Shown: positions 1 through 8,268 of the stretch, in pieces | Layout: every line of letters begins with the position of its first letter | Numbering within the stretch: position 1 is the first letter of the stretch | Assembly: GCA_022071955.1 (NCBI GenBank) | Contig: JAJVIM010000011.1 | Span: forward strand, 1 to 64,000 | From: Anaerolineae bacterium | Lineage (GTDB): Bacteria > Chloroflexota > Anaerolineae > 4572-78 > J111 | Direction of reading: 5' to 3' | Length of the DNA: 64,000 bases | Program-made: the position numbers and the translations under genes | The notes under the pieces: generated by a model | What the model was told of the DNA's origin: nothing | Seen by the model: only the letters and a program-made list of their open reading frames with translations | Databases searched by the model: none

Positions 1-6
1 ACAATG

Positions 7-3000
7 CTACTTCCGCGCCCAATCCGCAACCACACTCGCCCAGCGGTCAAACTCGGCGAGCAGGGCGTCTTTTTTGGCCGCGCCTTCCGGGGTGGGGGGA
101 AAGACCAGCGGAAAGGTGCCAAGAATGTGAGCAAAATCTGCCCGGTTGAGGCCGTACAGGTGGGCCACCAGCGCGTCGAGTTCATTGCGGAGCTGCTGGC
201 GCTGGGCCGGGTCGGTCGCGCCCTTGGTTTCGTCCCACGGCTGGCCCATCACTTCCTGCCACAGCGCGGCGAAAGCGGGCGTGGTGCAGGTGAGCCGGGC
301 CGCGCGCGGCACAATGGCCTCAAAGTAAGGGTTGCCGGCGGTCAGCCGGGGCAGGGGGAGTTGGTAGACGTAGAACATATTAATGGTGGTGGCTACTTTT
401 TGCCGAAGCACGTAATCAAGACAGAAACTATTGAATACACTACACAAAAATAACGGGTGCAAGCCATTGGAAAGCTGGCCAACATTTTCGACAATGGCAA
501 CCGTATCACAAATTGTTTGTGATGGGATGACCGCAGCAATCAAGGTACGGGAATCCGTTGATCGAGCTATCCGACGATACCCTATCCGAAAATATTTGAT
601 CTGTTCAGCCGTATTCTCTTTGATGGCGCTAACTTTATTTTTGTCCACCCAAAATTCGTGCGGGGCAAAATAGGCGTCAAACTGGTGAATCATCCGCCCG
701 TTGTAAACTGGAATGGGGCCGCCGGTCTGGTTGAACAAATGACGATCATTTGTCATATGAAATTCGTTGTTCAAACGCACAATCCAACCGGCTTCAAGCC
801 GTTCACCAATCAATGGCCAACTCCCGTATAACCGCTCGGTGACATCGTAATCACGTTGCGTTTGAAACTCCATCAAACTCAGACTATCGGGGCTGAATCG
901 GCGCAACGATTCACGCTGAACGTGGACTAAATTATCCCGGTTGGCTAAAAAAGTTGGCAATTCTTCCGGCTTAACGGCTATTCGCGGGTCAAAACGGAAG
1001 GCCGTCCAGAATCCGTTACTTTGTTCACCCCGTTGCGCACCAAGTAAGGTGAACTGAAAGCGATGGTCAACATCAGGAAAAAAGTAACGTTCATTACTAA
1101 AGTTGTATAGATACTCAATCCGCCCCTCGTTCAGTAACATCTCGCGCAGTTCCTTGGTCCCCAAATCGGAATAAATGCCGGACGGGATCACGTAACCCAA
1201 CCGGCCCTCACTGGCCAGCAAGCTGTAAGCCCGTTCCAGAAACAGCTTATGGGTGGCGGTGTCGCCGCCGTTCTGCCGGGTAAAATCCGGGCTGGCTTTG
1301 TAGTAGGCGGCCTGGGCCTCAATCCGGGCTACCTGCGCCTGCCAGCCGGCGGCTATTTTTTGGTCGGCGTTCAGCTCATCAAGGCGCTGCTCCACCTGGC
1401 GGCGGGTCAACTTACTTTCAATGGCCGGGTCAAACTGGGCGTAATATTCGCGCAGGTCGGGTTTTACAATCTCCCAAGGCGGGTTGCCAATCACCACGGC
1501 AAAGCCGGGGTTGGGTAGCGGCTGGCCCTGCTCAGCCACAAACACTTCCGGGAACTCCACCGCCCAGTTAAAGGGGCGCGGGCCGGCGGGGTCTTCAAAC
1601 CAGGCTTGCAGCGGCGCGTTGAGCGCGGCGTTCACCTGCCCGGCGGTGGCGGCGATGGCCTGCATGGTGGCGGTGTGGTCGCTGCTGTCAATTTCGGTCA
1701 GCAACTGCTGGCGCAGGCGGCGCAGCTCGGCCAGGGCGGCGGCGTGCTCGGCCAGCCGCGGGTCGGTTGGCCCGGCCCCGATCAGGGCGTTGCCCACCTT
1801 GATGTTCTGGTTGAGGATGAGCGGCAGCCGCTTTTTGGGGCCGCGCTGGTCGGCCATCGCCTGCATAATCAGGTTGACCGTGGCGATCTCGGCCGCCTGC
1901 GGGTCCAGGTCAACCCCGTACAAATGCTGTTCCACAATCAGGCGCGGGTATTCTTGCAGCCGCTCGTGCTCGCTGCGCAGGGTGGCCAGTTCAATGCGGA
2001 TGTCAATGGGGCTGAGACCCTGGCCGGCCAGCTCATCGGCTTTAGCGGCCAGTTCGGCGGCCAGCCGCTCGATCTCGCTGCGGTAGAAATCGGCCAGCAC
2101 CTGGTAGGCGTAGATCAAAAACGAGCCGCTGCCGCTGGCCGAATCGAGCACCCGCAGGTCGCGGATGCCGGCGGCGGTCTGGCGGCGTTCACCCGCAACC
2201 GGCTCGCCGTCGGGCCGGCCGTTGACCGTGCCGTACAGGTAGCGGCCCAGGCTGCGGTCAACCAGGTAGCGCACAATCACCTGCGGGGTGTAGTAGCTGC
2301 CCTGCTTTTTGCGGGTTTCCAGATTGTCGCGGGTTTCTATGGCACCGTTGGTCAGGGCCAGGGCTTTGCCCAGATACTGCTCGTAGGTGTTGCCCATAAT
2401 GTCGGCGCTCATGGCCCGGTAGCGGGCCTCGTACAGCTTCTGGATCAGGCCGGCCAGCACGTCATCACTAAAAACGGCCTGGTCGGCCAGGCCGGGGCTG
2501 AACAGGGCGCTGTTGTGCAGCTCGTCAAAGCGGCGGAAAAGCTGGGCAAAGAACTGGGCCAGGGAAAAAGTGTACGGGTTGCGCCGGTTGATCTCAAACA
2601 GGCTGTAAAGCGTGCCGGCGGGGGCAATCAGGTGGTCTTCGGCAAAGCGGACCACTACCAGCCGGTCGAGCACCCGCTGCACCACCGCCCGCAACTCGGC
2701 CAGGTTCACCTGCCCGGCGGCAGTCAAGGCCCACGGGTTGGCCGCGGGGTGGGCCAGAATATCGCGGGCCAGCCGCTCGCGCCACTCGTTGATAAAGTTG
2801 AGGTAGTTGGTGTCCACATCTTCGCGGTGGCGCTGGTCGCTCAGCAGGTCCAGTTCACCGTTGATGACGCTCTCGTAAGAAAGCTGCCACAGCAGATCAA
2901 ACTGGTCCAGATAGGCGCGGGGCGTTTCAAAGGACAGCACCAGCCAGTCGCGGCGGGCGTTGAACAGGCGCAGCTTTTCAAAGTTGGTCAGCACCGCCCA

Positions 3001-3405
3001 GGTTCCGCCATTTTGGAAGGCGTAGTTGATGGCCTGCTGCTCTTCGGCGGTGCGGTCGGTGGCCATCCCCGGGAGGGCCAGTTGGCCGGGGGTCACAATG
3101 CCGGTGATGGTTTTGCGGGCCTGCTCCAGCTCCTGAATTTTGCCAAAGCGTTTGGCCTCAACAAAGATCAGCCCGCCCCGTTCCGGGAAGAGGGTCATAT
3201 CCGGCCGGCCGGCCTGGGTGGCCAGCTCGTACTTGTAACGGGCCGGGTCATCCACCGGCCAGCCCAGCGCCCGCAGCAATGGGTCGATGAATTGATGCAC
3301 CACGCCGGACTCGCTGGTGGTTTTGCGCCCGTCATCGGTGAGGGCAGTGTATTTGGCAATCAGGTCTTGAATGGCCGCTCTGGCCCGGGCCTGGGTGGGT
3401 GGCAA
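7..3405 (-). CDS. Type IIG restriction-modification enzyme (Eco57I-like)
   Basis: A single-chain restriction enzyme and adenine methyltransferase of 1132 residues, the usual size for type IIG proteins. The N-terminus has a PD-(D/E)XK nuclease pattern: D69 in RPDMTLF, then the EAK triad piece at 83-85. The SAM-binding motif I (LDSASGSGSF) lies near residue 420 and the catalytic NPPW motif near 642. The C-terminal ~350 residues match the expected place of the target-recognition domain. The start is TTG with an AGGGAG ribosome site 7 nt upstream. It is transcribed behind a structured leader with an intrinsic terminator just before the start codon. The stop is 7 bp from the window edge, so the gene is complete. 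The family call is firm; target sequence is unknown. Confidence 0.88.
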   Translation of the reverse strand: MPPTQARARAAIQDLIAKYTALTDDGRKTTSESGVVHQFIDPLLRALGWPVDDPARYKYELATQAGRPDMTLFPERGGLIFVEAKRFGKIQELEQARKTITGIVTPGQLALPGMATDRTAEEQQAINYAFQNGGTWAVLTNFEKLRLFNARRDWLVLSFETPRAYLDQFDLLWQLSYESVINGELDLLSDQRHREDVDTNYLNFINEWRERLARDILAHPAANPWALTAAGQVNLAELRAVVQRVLDRLVVVRFAEDHLIAPAGTLYSLFEINRRNPYTFSLAQFFAQLFRRFDELHNSALFSPGLADQAVFSDDVLAGLIQKLYEARYRAMSADIMGNTYEQYLGKALALTNGAIETRDNLETRKKQGSYYTPQVIVRYLVDRSLGRYLYGTVNGRPDGEPVAGERRQTAAGIRDLRVLDSASGSGSFLIYAYQVLADFYRSEIERLAAELAAKADELAGQGLSPIDIRIELATLRSEHERLQEYPRLIVEQHLYGVDLDPQAAEIATVNLIMQAMADQRGPKKRLPLILNQNIKVGNALIGAGPTDPRLAEHAAALAELRRLRQQLLTEIDSSDHTATMQAIAATAGQVNAALNAPLQAWFEDPAGPRPFNWAVEFPEVFVAEQGQPLPNPGFAVVIGNPPWEIVKPDLREYYAQFDPAIESKLTRRQVEQRLDELNADQKIAAGWQAQVARIEAQAAYYKASPDFTRQNGGDTATHKLFLERAYSLLASEGRLGYVIPSGIYSDLGTKELREMLLNEGRIEYLYNFSNERYFFPDVDHRFQFTLLGAQRGEQSNGFWTAFRFDPRIAVKPEELPTFLANRDNLVHVQRESLRRFSPDSLSLMEFQTQRDYDVTERLYGSWPLIGERLEAGWIVRLNNEFHMTNDRHLFNQTGGPIPVYNGRMIHQFDAYFAPHEFWVDKNKVSAIKENTAEQIKYFRIGYRRIARSTDSRTLIAAVIPSQTICDTVAIVENVGQLSNGLHPLFLCSVFNSFCLDYVLRQKVATTINMFYVYQLPLPRLTAGNPYFEAIVPRAARLTCTTPAFAALWQEVMGQPWDETKGATDPAQRQQLRNELDALVAHLYGLNRADFAHILGTFPLVFPPTPEGAAKKDALLAEFDRWASVVADWARK

Positions 3406-3433
3406 GGGTTATCTCCCTGGGGTTTGATTTAAC

Positions 3434-3463
3434 AAAAAACGCCGCTCTTTGACGGAGCGGCGC
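3434..3463 (-). terminator. Intrinsic terminator or attenuator in the restriction-gene leader
   Basis: Eight-base arms CGCCGCTC and GAGCGGCG enclose a short loop and are followed on the minus strand by TTTTTTG. It lies between the promoter and the TTG start of the type IIG gene, so read-through would be needed for expression. Confidence 0.65.
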
Positions 3464-3520
3464 GCAGATGCTACCATAGCAGCACCGATAGGGCGCAGCA
3501 CCGCCTGACTCGGTAAGATC

Positions 3521-3548
3521 AAGCCCCGATTCCGACGGGGCTTTTTTT
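3521..3548 (+). terminator. Rho-independent terminator
   Basis: GCCCCG and CGGGGC arms with a 7-nt loop, followed by a run of seven T on the plus strand. No plus-strand gene of note precedes it, so it may instead be part of the minus-strand leader structure. Confidence 0.55.
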
Positions 3549-3641
3549 GTTTGCGTGTTTCGATTTTAGCACATCCCGGTAACGCTGGCGAGTCGGTAAC
3601 CGGTGGTGAATAGAATTAAATGAATCCGCCGAGCATCACTA

Positions 3642-4823
3642 TCACTCCGTTATATCAACAGGATTATTGGTTACTTCAAAATCGTACGGATTAGATAGTC
3701 TCCACATATTACCTATTTTTACTGGAATGCCACTTACTTCCACAGTGGACCAGTTCATATGAGCCTTATCCGCCTCAATGTAATCTTGTTTCTCAAGGGA
3801 GACAATTATACTAACAGGACGACCTTCTCTTCTATTGGTCCAACGAATAATTACTGAACGCTCAGACTTTGTTTTTAGTGGATTATCGGTTGAAGTCAAA
3901 TGTGTCACAATCCCCCGAATCCGTGTTTGTCTTGACGGGCGGGTATCTTTTAGTCGTTGATACGCCGAATCTAACAAATTGTAACTAGCTTCCCCAAGTT
4001 CAACCTTTTCCTTACTTTTCTCTAATTCTATAGTTGGCTGTAATTTTTGTGCCCACTTAACCTTAAATTCAATCCGATTGGTTTTTTGGCCAGCAATATT
4101 TACCACTGCTTTGCACATATTGGCATTAAATGCTTCCACATACTCTTCAATTAACAACTCTGGGGTATGATTCCTAACAGCATCTTGAGTAACTTCCAAG
4201 CCCCGCACAATTCTCTCCATAACCCGCCGCTCAACAGGTGCGGTGTCAGGTATTTGCACGTCTTCGTACACGTCAAATCGTTTCTGGACGTATCCTGTCA
4301 CCATTGATACACGCGATTCGATCTGGTAACCAAATTTTCCAGAGTTTAATGTATGAGAAAATCTGTAATGCTGAAGCATTCTGTCTGACGTCCGATTGGT
4401 TCTCTCAAAATAAGGGAGTGGTATTCTTTCTGATGCGGCTGCGTAGGCAATCAATTGCTTCAGTTGTGTCAACTGTTTGACTGCCAGTTCAATTGGAACA
4501 GATGAATGGTCTACACTGCTAACATTTCTAATTTGCAGTATATCCCGGTCGTAATATCGAATTTTGTTAATCATCTCCTCTGGTTCGATATCATTTAATG
4601 ATGCTAGTTGTTCAATCGCATTAGCCAAAAGAATGGACATATCTGGAGCAGTACGATCTGACGGTAAAACAATCTCTAAATTGCTCGGCCCCTCAAATAC
4701 GCGCAAATGTTGATTAGCTTGCTTCGTGGAATTCCAACCTGTCGTTTCAAGATAACCCACTAACTCGTCTACTTCTAACGTGTCAATATACTTTTTCATG
4801 GGAAATCTATTCATAGTCTTCAT
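3642..4823 (-). CDS. Unknown protein paired with a DUF4365 nuclease-like protein
   Basis: A 393-residue soluble protein that I do not recognise. It has no signal peptide or membrane segment. The C-terminal ~60 residues (from about 330) read as a small beta-rich domain ending in a G-x-W-x-L-x-N-P-x-x-F pattern, possibly OB-like. Its ATG overlaps the stop of the upstream DUF4365 gene by 4 bp (ATGA), so the two are translationally coupled and probably act together. The region is more AT-rich than its neighbours, which fits recent acquisition. Position beside a type IIG enzyme suggests a role in defence; that is inference. Confidence 0.6.
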   Translation of the reverse strand: MKTMNRFPMKKYIDTLEVDELVGYLETTGWNSTKQANQHLRVFEGPSNLEIVLPSDRTAPDMSILLANAIEQLASLNDIEPEEMINKIRYYDRDILQIRNVSSVDHSSVPIELAVKQLTQLKQLIAYAAASERIPLPYFERTNRTSDRMLQHYRFSHTLNSGKFGYQIESRVSMVTGYVQKRFDVYEDVQIPDTAPVERRVMERIVRGLEVTQDAVRNHTPELLIEEYVEAFNANMCKAVVNIAGQKTNRIEFKVKWAQKLQPTIELEKSKEKVELGEASYNLLDSAYQRLKDTRPSRQTRIRGIVTHLTSTDNPLKTKSERSVIIRWTNRREGRPVSIIVSLEKQDYIEADKAHMNWSTVEVSGIPVKIGNMWRLSNPYDFEVTNNPVDITE

Positions 4824-5332
4824 CGGTAATTTTGCCTAGCTCTTTCAAGCAGCGCTACGACAGCTTCAGGATTAAAAACCTGTGTTCTAGGTATACGTAT
4901 CCGTTGTCTCTCTCGATTATTAGACAACTCGGTAATTTTGCACCAGTAACAACAATTTTTTAACAATAGCTGTTCTTCAGTAAGGCATAACCACTGCTGC
5001 GACTCTCTGGGCATATGCATTAAGACGAGATAATTCACCACAAGGCCAGCACGAGTATTGTAATTTGCCAGTTTGTTATACGCTTCAACCTTCATGTCGT
5101 ACACAACATAACCGTCTTCCAATTGACTGGTAATTGTTGCTTTAAGTTGACATGCAAACGTTGCAGAAGTAGCAACATAATTGCCATTCTCTGTATTTAC
5201 TACCTCTGAAACCATATAATCAACGCCATAATCACTATCTGGTTTATACATGACCGCCCCCGCTCTGGCAACCACTGCTGTGACGTAAGCCATCGATAAG
5301 CGTTCCTGTATGTGGCTATCTGGTATTGGCAT
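4820..5332 (-). CDS. DUF4365-family protein, PD-(D/E)XK-like fold
   Basis: 170 residues. The pattern HIQERLSMAYV, then DxGVDY about 20 residues on, then CQLKAT in a predicted beta strand matches DUF4365, a restriction-endonuclease-like domain; D of GVD and the QLK residues would form the active site. The start is the internal ATG behind AGAGGTAG, 14 codons after the first possible start. It is the upstream member of a two-gene unit with the 393-residue protein, overlapping by 4 bp. The domain call is fairly safe. Whether it cuts DNA and whether the pair is an antiphage system is inferred from fold and neighbourhood. Confidence 0.68.
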   Translation of the reverse strand: MPIPDSHIQERLSMAYVTAVVARAGAVMYKPDSDYGVDYMVSEVVNTENGNYVATSATFACQLKATITSQLEDGYVVYDMKVEAYNKLANYNTRAGLVVNYLVLMHMPRESQQWLCLTEEQLLLKNCCYWCKITELSNNRERQRIRIPRTQVFNPEAVVALLERARQNYR

Positions 5333-5433
5333 ACCACTACCTCTTATTTTACTATGGTTTCCCCCATTTCTCAATTTTTAACCTAAGTTAACAGAACATC
5401 GGTTCTGTATTAACCATATGGTGGCTATGCAAC

Positions 5434-5868
5434 TCAAACTCCGCCCCGCTGCCGCAAAATCGCGTCCACAGCACCGGCGATAATCACCACCAGTAACGTC
5501 GCACCCAATAGGGCCCTGCCCCCCGTTGGATTGCTGGCCAGCATCCCCCCGCTTTCCGGGATCGCTTCCACCGGCTTTACTTCCGGCTGAGTAGGTGGCG
5601 GTTCAGCCGCTACCTCAACCGGCGCGGCTGTTGGTTGCGTTCGCACTATCGGCCCCAGTACCCCACCGTGATGAGAACACGAACCGCTACCGGTGCTGGT
5701 GCTGCACATTCCATCAATGCAGCGCGTCCGTGCGTAGGGATCATCGCAGCTCACAATCTCCACTTTCGGTTTGAAGAACTTGGATTCAAACAACCCTTGC
5801 GGTTCCTGAGCGTTTGTCGGTTGCACCCGAATCAGAACCAATGTCCCCAGTAGCAAAAAAACACCCAT
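5434..5868 (-). CDS. Exported DUF3761-type protein with C-terminal anchor
   Basis: 144 residues with an N-terminal signal peptide (hydrophobic stretch, likely cleavage after NAQ near residue 21). A Cys- and His-containing segment around 40-70 (CDDPYARTRCIDG, then GSCSHHGGV) is typical of DUF3761, a short secreted domain of unknown role. A Pro/Thr/Glu linker follows, then a C-terminal membrane helix near 120-137 and a short basic tail. It probably sits on the outer face of the membrane. Ribosome site is weak (AAAAG). Function unknown. Confidence 0.65.
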   Translation of the reverse strand: MGVFLLLGTLVLIRVQPTNAQEPQGLFESKFFKPKVEIVSCDDPYARTRCIDGMCSTSTGSGSCSHHGGVLGPIVRTQPTAAPVEVAAEPPPTQPEVKPVEAIPESGGMLASNPTGGRALLGATLLVVIIAGAVDAILRQRGGV

Positions 5869-5918
5869 CTTTTCACTTGACCCTCCCAGGCAGTTGATTA
5901 CCGGTTGACATCCGTCGC

Positions 5919-6344
5919 CTACATGGCAAACGCGTGGTCAGAACGCCTTTGCTTTCTGACCCACTCCAACCGGCTGGCCGCCAGCAAATAGCGCTCGGCC
6001 AGCTCGCGATCAGCAAAAAGAGTAACATCAAGTCCGCTATTTCGAAGAACAATTTCCATAAAATTGTACGAGTGGTCACAGGGATGTACAAGCAGAGCAA
6101 TCCGAGCCGCTCGGTTGATCCCGGGTTCACTTCTCAGATCTTTATATGCAAATTCGTAGGTATCAACCGGTGAGTCCACATTTCTAGACTCGGTCAGATC
6201 TATCAAAAATCGGTTGACTCCCGACTCTTTGCCCAGTATGTGCGCTTCCAGGTTATACTTCATTGCCAATCGACGATTAATATTTCCGGTGACTTTCAGG
6301 ATTAAATACAACCCATCGGCAGATAAGGTGATCGAATAAGACAT
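5919..6344 (-). CDS. Small STAS/SpoIIAA-like protein
   Basis: 141 residues starting at MSYSIT behind a clear GGGAGG site 5 nt upstream; the longer reading frame before it lacks one. The pattern of beta strands and helices (a Leu-rich strand, then RFLIDLTESRNVDS, then a conserved helix, then RIALLVHP) resembles STAS-like domains that appear in small unlinked bacterial proteins. No nucleotide-binding or membrane segments are seen. Two palindromic TGACA-N2-TGTCA sites lie 215-250 bp upstream. Assignment is by fold impression only. Confidence 0.5.
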   Translation of the reverse strand: MSYSITLSADGLYLILKVTGNINRRLAMKYNLEAHILGKESGVNRFLIDLTESRNVDSPVDTYEFAYKDLRSEPGINRAARIALLVHPCDHSYNFMEIVLRNSGLDVTLFADRELAERYLLAASRLEWVRKQRRSDHAFAM

Positions 6345-6558
6345 AGTGGCCTCCCAACTATTTGACTTTCTCTCAACGCAAAACATCACCGGTGCTAACT
6401 GTACACAAGAGTCGAATGTACTGACTGGATATGTATCGTCTGCGAGTCCCGGTTGCAACAAGACCGCCTTTTTTGCATATCAGGTTTGGAGTCAGCAACT
6501 CGGCCAGTGGTTGCTCTTCAATGTATCAAGTGTATCATATTTATAAAACCATCGGTAA

Positions 6559-6593
6559 TGACATTTGTCACCAATTCGATATGACATCTGTCA
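6559..6593. promoter_or_regulatory. Paired TGACA-N2-TGTCA palindromes
   Basis: Two 12-bp inverted repeats, TGACATTTGTCA (6559-6570) and TGACATCTGTCA (6582-6593), lie 23 bp apart, about two helical turns. They are in the gap between the STAS-like gene and the partition-operon terminator and could be operators for the minus-strand gene downstream. The rest of 6345-6594 shows nothing else I can support. Confidence 0.45.
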
Positions 6594-6594
6594 C

Positions 6595-6629
6595 AAAAAA
6601 AGAGCCGCCCAATTCAGGGTAGCTCTTTT
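6595..6629 (-). terminator. Terminator of the partition operon
   Basis: AAAAGAGC and GCTCTTTT arms with an inner CCC/GGG pairing; a seven-base T-run follows on the minus strand. It lies 127 bp beyond the stop of the last partition gene. The shorter T-run on the other side means it may be bidirectional. Confidence 0.65.
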
Positions 6630-6669
6630 CTGTATCCCGGCCCGCTCCGGCCGTCTCTGCGCGTTGGCT

Positions 6670-6747
6670 GCCAGCACCAGGCCAGCATCAGGCCAGCCTG
6701 GCCGCCAGCACTATGCCAGCATCAGGCCAGCATCAGGCCAGCTTGAA
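6670..6747. repeat. Seven 11-bp iterons, GCCAGCAYCAG-like
   Basis: Units begin at 6670, 6681, 6692, 6704, 6715, 6726 and 6737, so the period is 11 bp (one unit is 12). The best copies read GCCAGCATCAG. They sit just past the 3' end of the ParA/RHH operon. One-turn spacing is typical of iterons or partition sites bound cooperatively by a protein; a codon-repeat remnant is the alternative, but no reading frame here is convincing. Confidence 0.6.
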
Positions 6748-6755
6748 AGCTGGCT

Positions 6756-7166
6756 CTATGCCAGAAAATCACGCCGAAACCGCGCCCAGTCGATTCTGGT
6801 CGTTGACAGCCACGGCCGCTTGTCATTGTATTTGATGTAAGTCATCGCGTGAACGTCAATCAACCCGGCGGCCAGCACCACCGCCAGCACCCGCACGCCC
6901 AACTCGGCCACATCGTCCTGGGTCAGATGGTGCTCCATTGCCAACTGTTTCAGCAGGGCCTGCCCCTCCGCCGAGGGGCGAATTGTTGTTTTGGCATTGC
7001 CGCTGGCGTCCCGGCCCACCTGCCCGGCATTCCCCGGCCGGCCCCGCCCGTCGAGCTTCTTACCCTCCGCCCGGGCCTGCTCCTCGGCCAGCTTGTCCTG
7101 CGCCTGGCTGACCATCCGGCTGACCAGTCCGGAGGTCCCTTCATCAAATGCGTCCCGCCGGCTCAT
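6756..7166 (-). CDS. Ribbon-helix-helix partition protein (ParB-like centromere binder)
   Basis: 136 residues. It starts at MSRRDAF, where ATG overlaps the ParA stop as ATGA. Residues ~58-100 (KTTIRPS strand, then two helices ending VLAVVLAAG) fit a ribbon-helix-helix DNA-binding unit, and the basic N-terminal part is a likely flexible arm for stimulating ParA. Small RHH proteins downstream of a ParA gene are the usual centromere-binding partners in type Ib partition. The repeats at 8527-8607 or 6670-6747 are its likely targets. A classical ParB is encoded separately at 59136-60098. Confidence 0.6.
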   Translation of the reverse strand: MSRRDAFDEGTSGLVSRMVSQAQDKLAEEQARAEGKKLDGRGRPGNAGQVGRDASGNAKTTIRPSAEGQALLKQLAMEHHLTQDDVAELGVRVLAVVLAAGLIDVHAMTYIKYNDKRPWLSTTRIDWARFRRDFLA

Positions 7167-7936
7167 GGCCGCACCGCCTGGCGCTGCAACTGCCGGCTCA
7201 GCCGCGGCAGAATAGCCGCCATCACATCGGCGTAATCCTCGGCGGCGTTGGGCGCGTAATCCCAGATCGGCTCGCCGGCGCCCGGCGCTTTGCCAAAGGC
7301 GATCAGCCGCCGCACCGCCGGCAGCACCAGCCCCGGAAAGCGGGCCTGCCATTTGGCAATGGTCTCGGCGTGCTCTTTGCTGCGGCTGTCTACCATTGTT
7401 GGCAGCACGCCCAGCAGGTTGATCCCGCCGCCGGCCTCCTGCAATACCGCCACCGTCTGCACCAGCGCCGCCACCCCGGTTTCGGCGGCGTATTCGGGGA
7501 TCGCCGGCACAATCAGCCAGTCTGCGGCATTGAGCGCGCTCACCTGGATGTTGCTCAACGATGGCGCGGTATCAACGATGATGGCCGTTTTGCTGCCAAA
7601 GCGGGCCAACGCCTGGCGCAGGGCCGTGGCCGTGTGCAGCCGCCGGCCCCGGCTCAGGGCGTCCTCAATCTCCAGGGTATCGGCGTTGCCGGCCACCACC
7701 CCCAGCAGCGGGTAATCCTCCACCCGCTGCACCACCTCCGCCGCCGGCCGCTCCTGAATGATCAGCCGGTACAGGTCGGGCCGGGGGTCCAGCCCCAGAA
7801 ACTGCGCGGCATTGCCCTGGCTGTCGGCGTCCACCAGCACCGTCGGGTAACCCAGCTCGGCCATCCCGGTGGCGATGGTGACGGCGGTGGTCGTTTTACC
7901 CACCCCGCCTTTTTGATTGGCGATGACGATGATCAT
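7163..7936 (-). CDS. parA: ParA-family partition ATPase
   Basis: 257 residues with a deviant Walker A (KGGVGKTT, residues 9-16), the A' motif DADSQGN near 37-43, and Walker B-like IIVDTAPSL near 120. There is no N-terminal helix-turn-helix extension, which fits the small type Ib ParA class. ParA binds nonspecific DNA in its ATP form and positions plasmid or prophage copies through the partner protein encoded directly downstream. It overlaps both neighbours by 4 bp, so the three genes form one translationally coupled operon. Confidence 0.9.
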   Translation of the reverse strand: MIIVIANQKGGVGKTTTAVTIATGMAELGYPTVLVDADSQGNAAQFLGLDPRPDLYRLIIQERPAAEVVQRVEDYPLLGVVAGNADTLEIEDALSRGRRLHTATALRQALARFGSKTAIIVDTAPSLSNIQVSALNAADWLIVPAIPEYAAETGVAALVQTVAVLQEAGGGINLLGVLPTMVDSRSKEHAETIAKWQARFPGLVLPAVRRLIAFGKAPGAGEPIWDYAPNAAEDYADVMAAILPRLSRQLQRQAVRP

Positions 7937-8268
7937 TGGCCGCCTCCGTTGTCGGCTGGCAGCGAGATGGCGATGGTGTCTTTGCCTCGCTGTTTGGTTG
8001 GGTGCAAGAGAACCTGCTTGCCGTGATAAGTGGTCGATTCGTCGGTACCGAATAATTCGATAAGTTGCGCCAGCCGGGTTTTGTTGATAACCAACCCCTT
8101 GGTTTTGCCCACGAATCGCAGTACGGCCTGCTGCTGGGTCTCGCGGCTTTCGCGGTCGTAGAAATCCTCAACCGTCACTTTTTCAATAGTCACTTTAGCG
8201 GTCCGACCTTGCAAGTCGGACGCCTTGAGGTATTTGCTCTGGTAAACGGGCATATCATTGAGCTTCAT
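7933..8268 (-). CDS. Small phage-type protein of unknown function
   Basis: 111 residues, soluble, with a mixed beta/alpha make-up (KASDLQGRTAKVTIEKV near the start). Short proteins of this look often occur in phage replication regions, but I cannot name the family. Its stop overlaps the ParA start as ATGA, and its start overlaps the stop of the upstream 62-residue gene. The coupling suggests a part in partition or copy-number control. Confidence 0.5.
   Translation of the reverse strand: MKLNDMPVYQSKYLKASDLQGRTAKVTIEKVTVEDFYDRESRETQQQAVLRFVGKTKGLVINKTRLAQLIELFGTDESTTYHGKQVLLHPTKQRGKDTIAISLPADNGGGQ

Larger units (their letters stand above)
3434..3568 (-). promoter_or_regulatory. Structured leader RNA, copy 1, ahead of the type IIG gene
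   Basis: On the minus strand an extended -10 (ATGTGC then TAAAAT, 3563-3568) is followed by a GCCCCG/CGGGGC hairpin (3523-3541), the box TTGATCTTACCGAGTCAGGC (3503-3522), about 40 nt of spacer, and a second hairpin (CGCCGCTC/GAGCGGCG, 3440-3462) with a T-run. The restriction gene starts about 30 nt later. The same order and box recur on the plus strand at 16706-16848 before the histidine kinase. Known riboswitch classes were considered and none matched by eye. The first hairpin also has a T-run in the plus direction, so it may act as a terminator both ways. Confidence 0.5.

Noticed and set aside
1606..3432. 608-residue plus-strand ORF opposite the type IIG gene
   Set aside because: It is a Gly/Gln/Val-rich shadow of the real minus-strand gene, with no start signal and no domain pattern.
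6670..6747. CRISPR array
   Set aside because: Units are 11 bp with no spacers of uniform length, so it is an iteron-type tandem array.
7148..8026. 292-residue plus-strand ORF opposite parA
   Set aside because: Shadow of the partition operon: His/Arg/Gln-rich, with no ribosome site.
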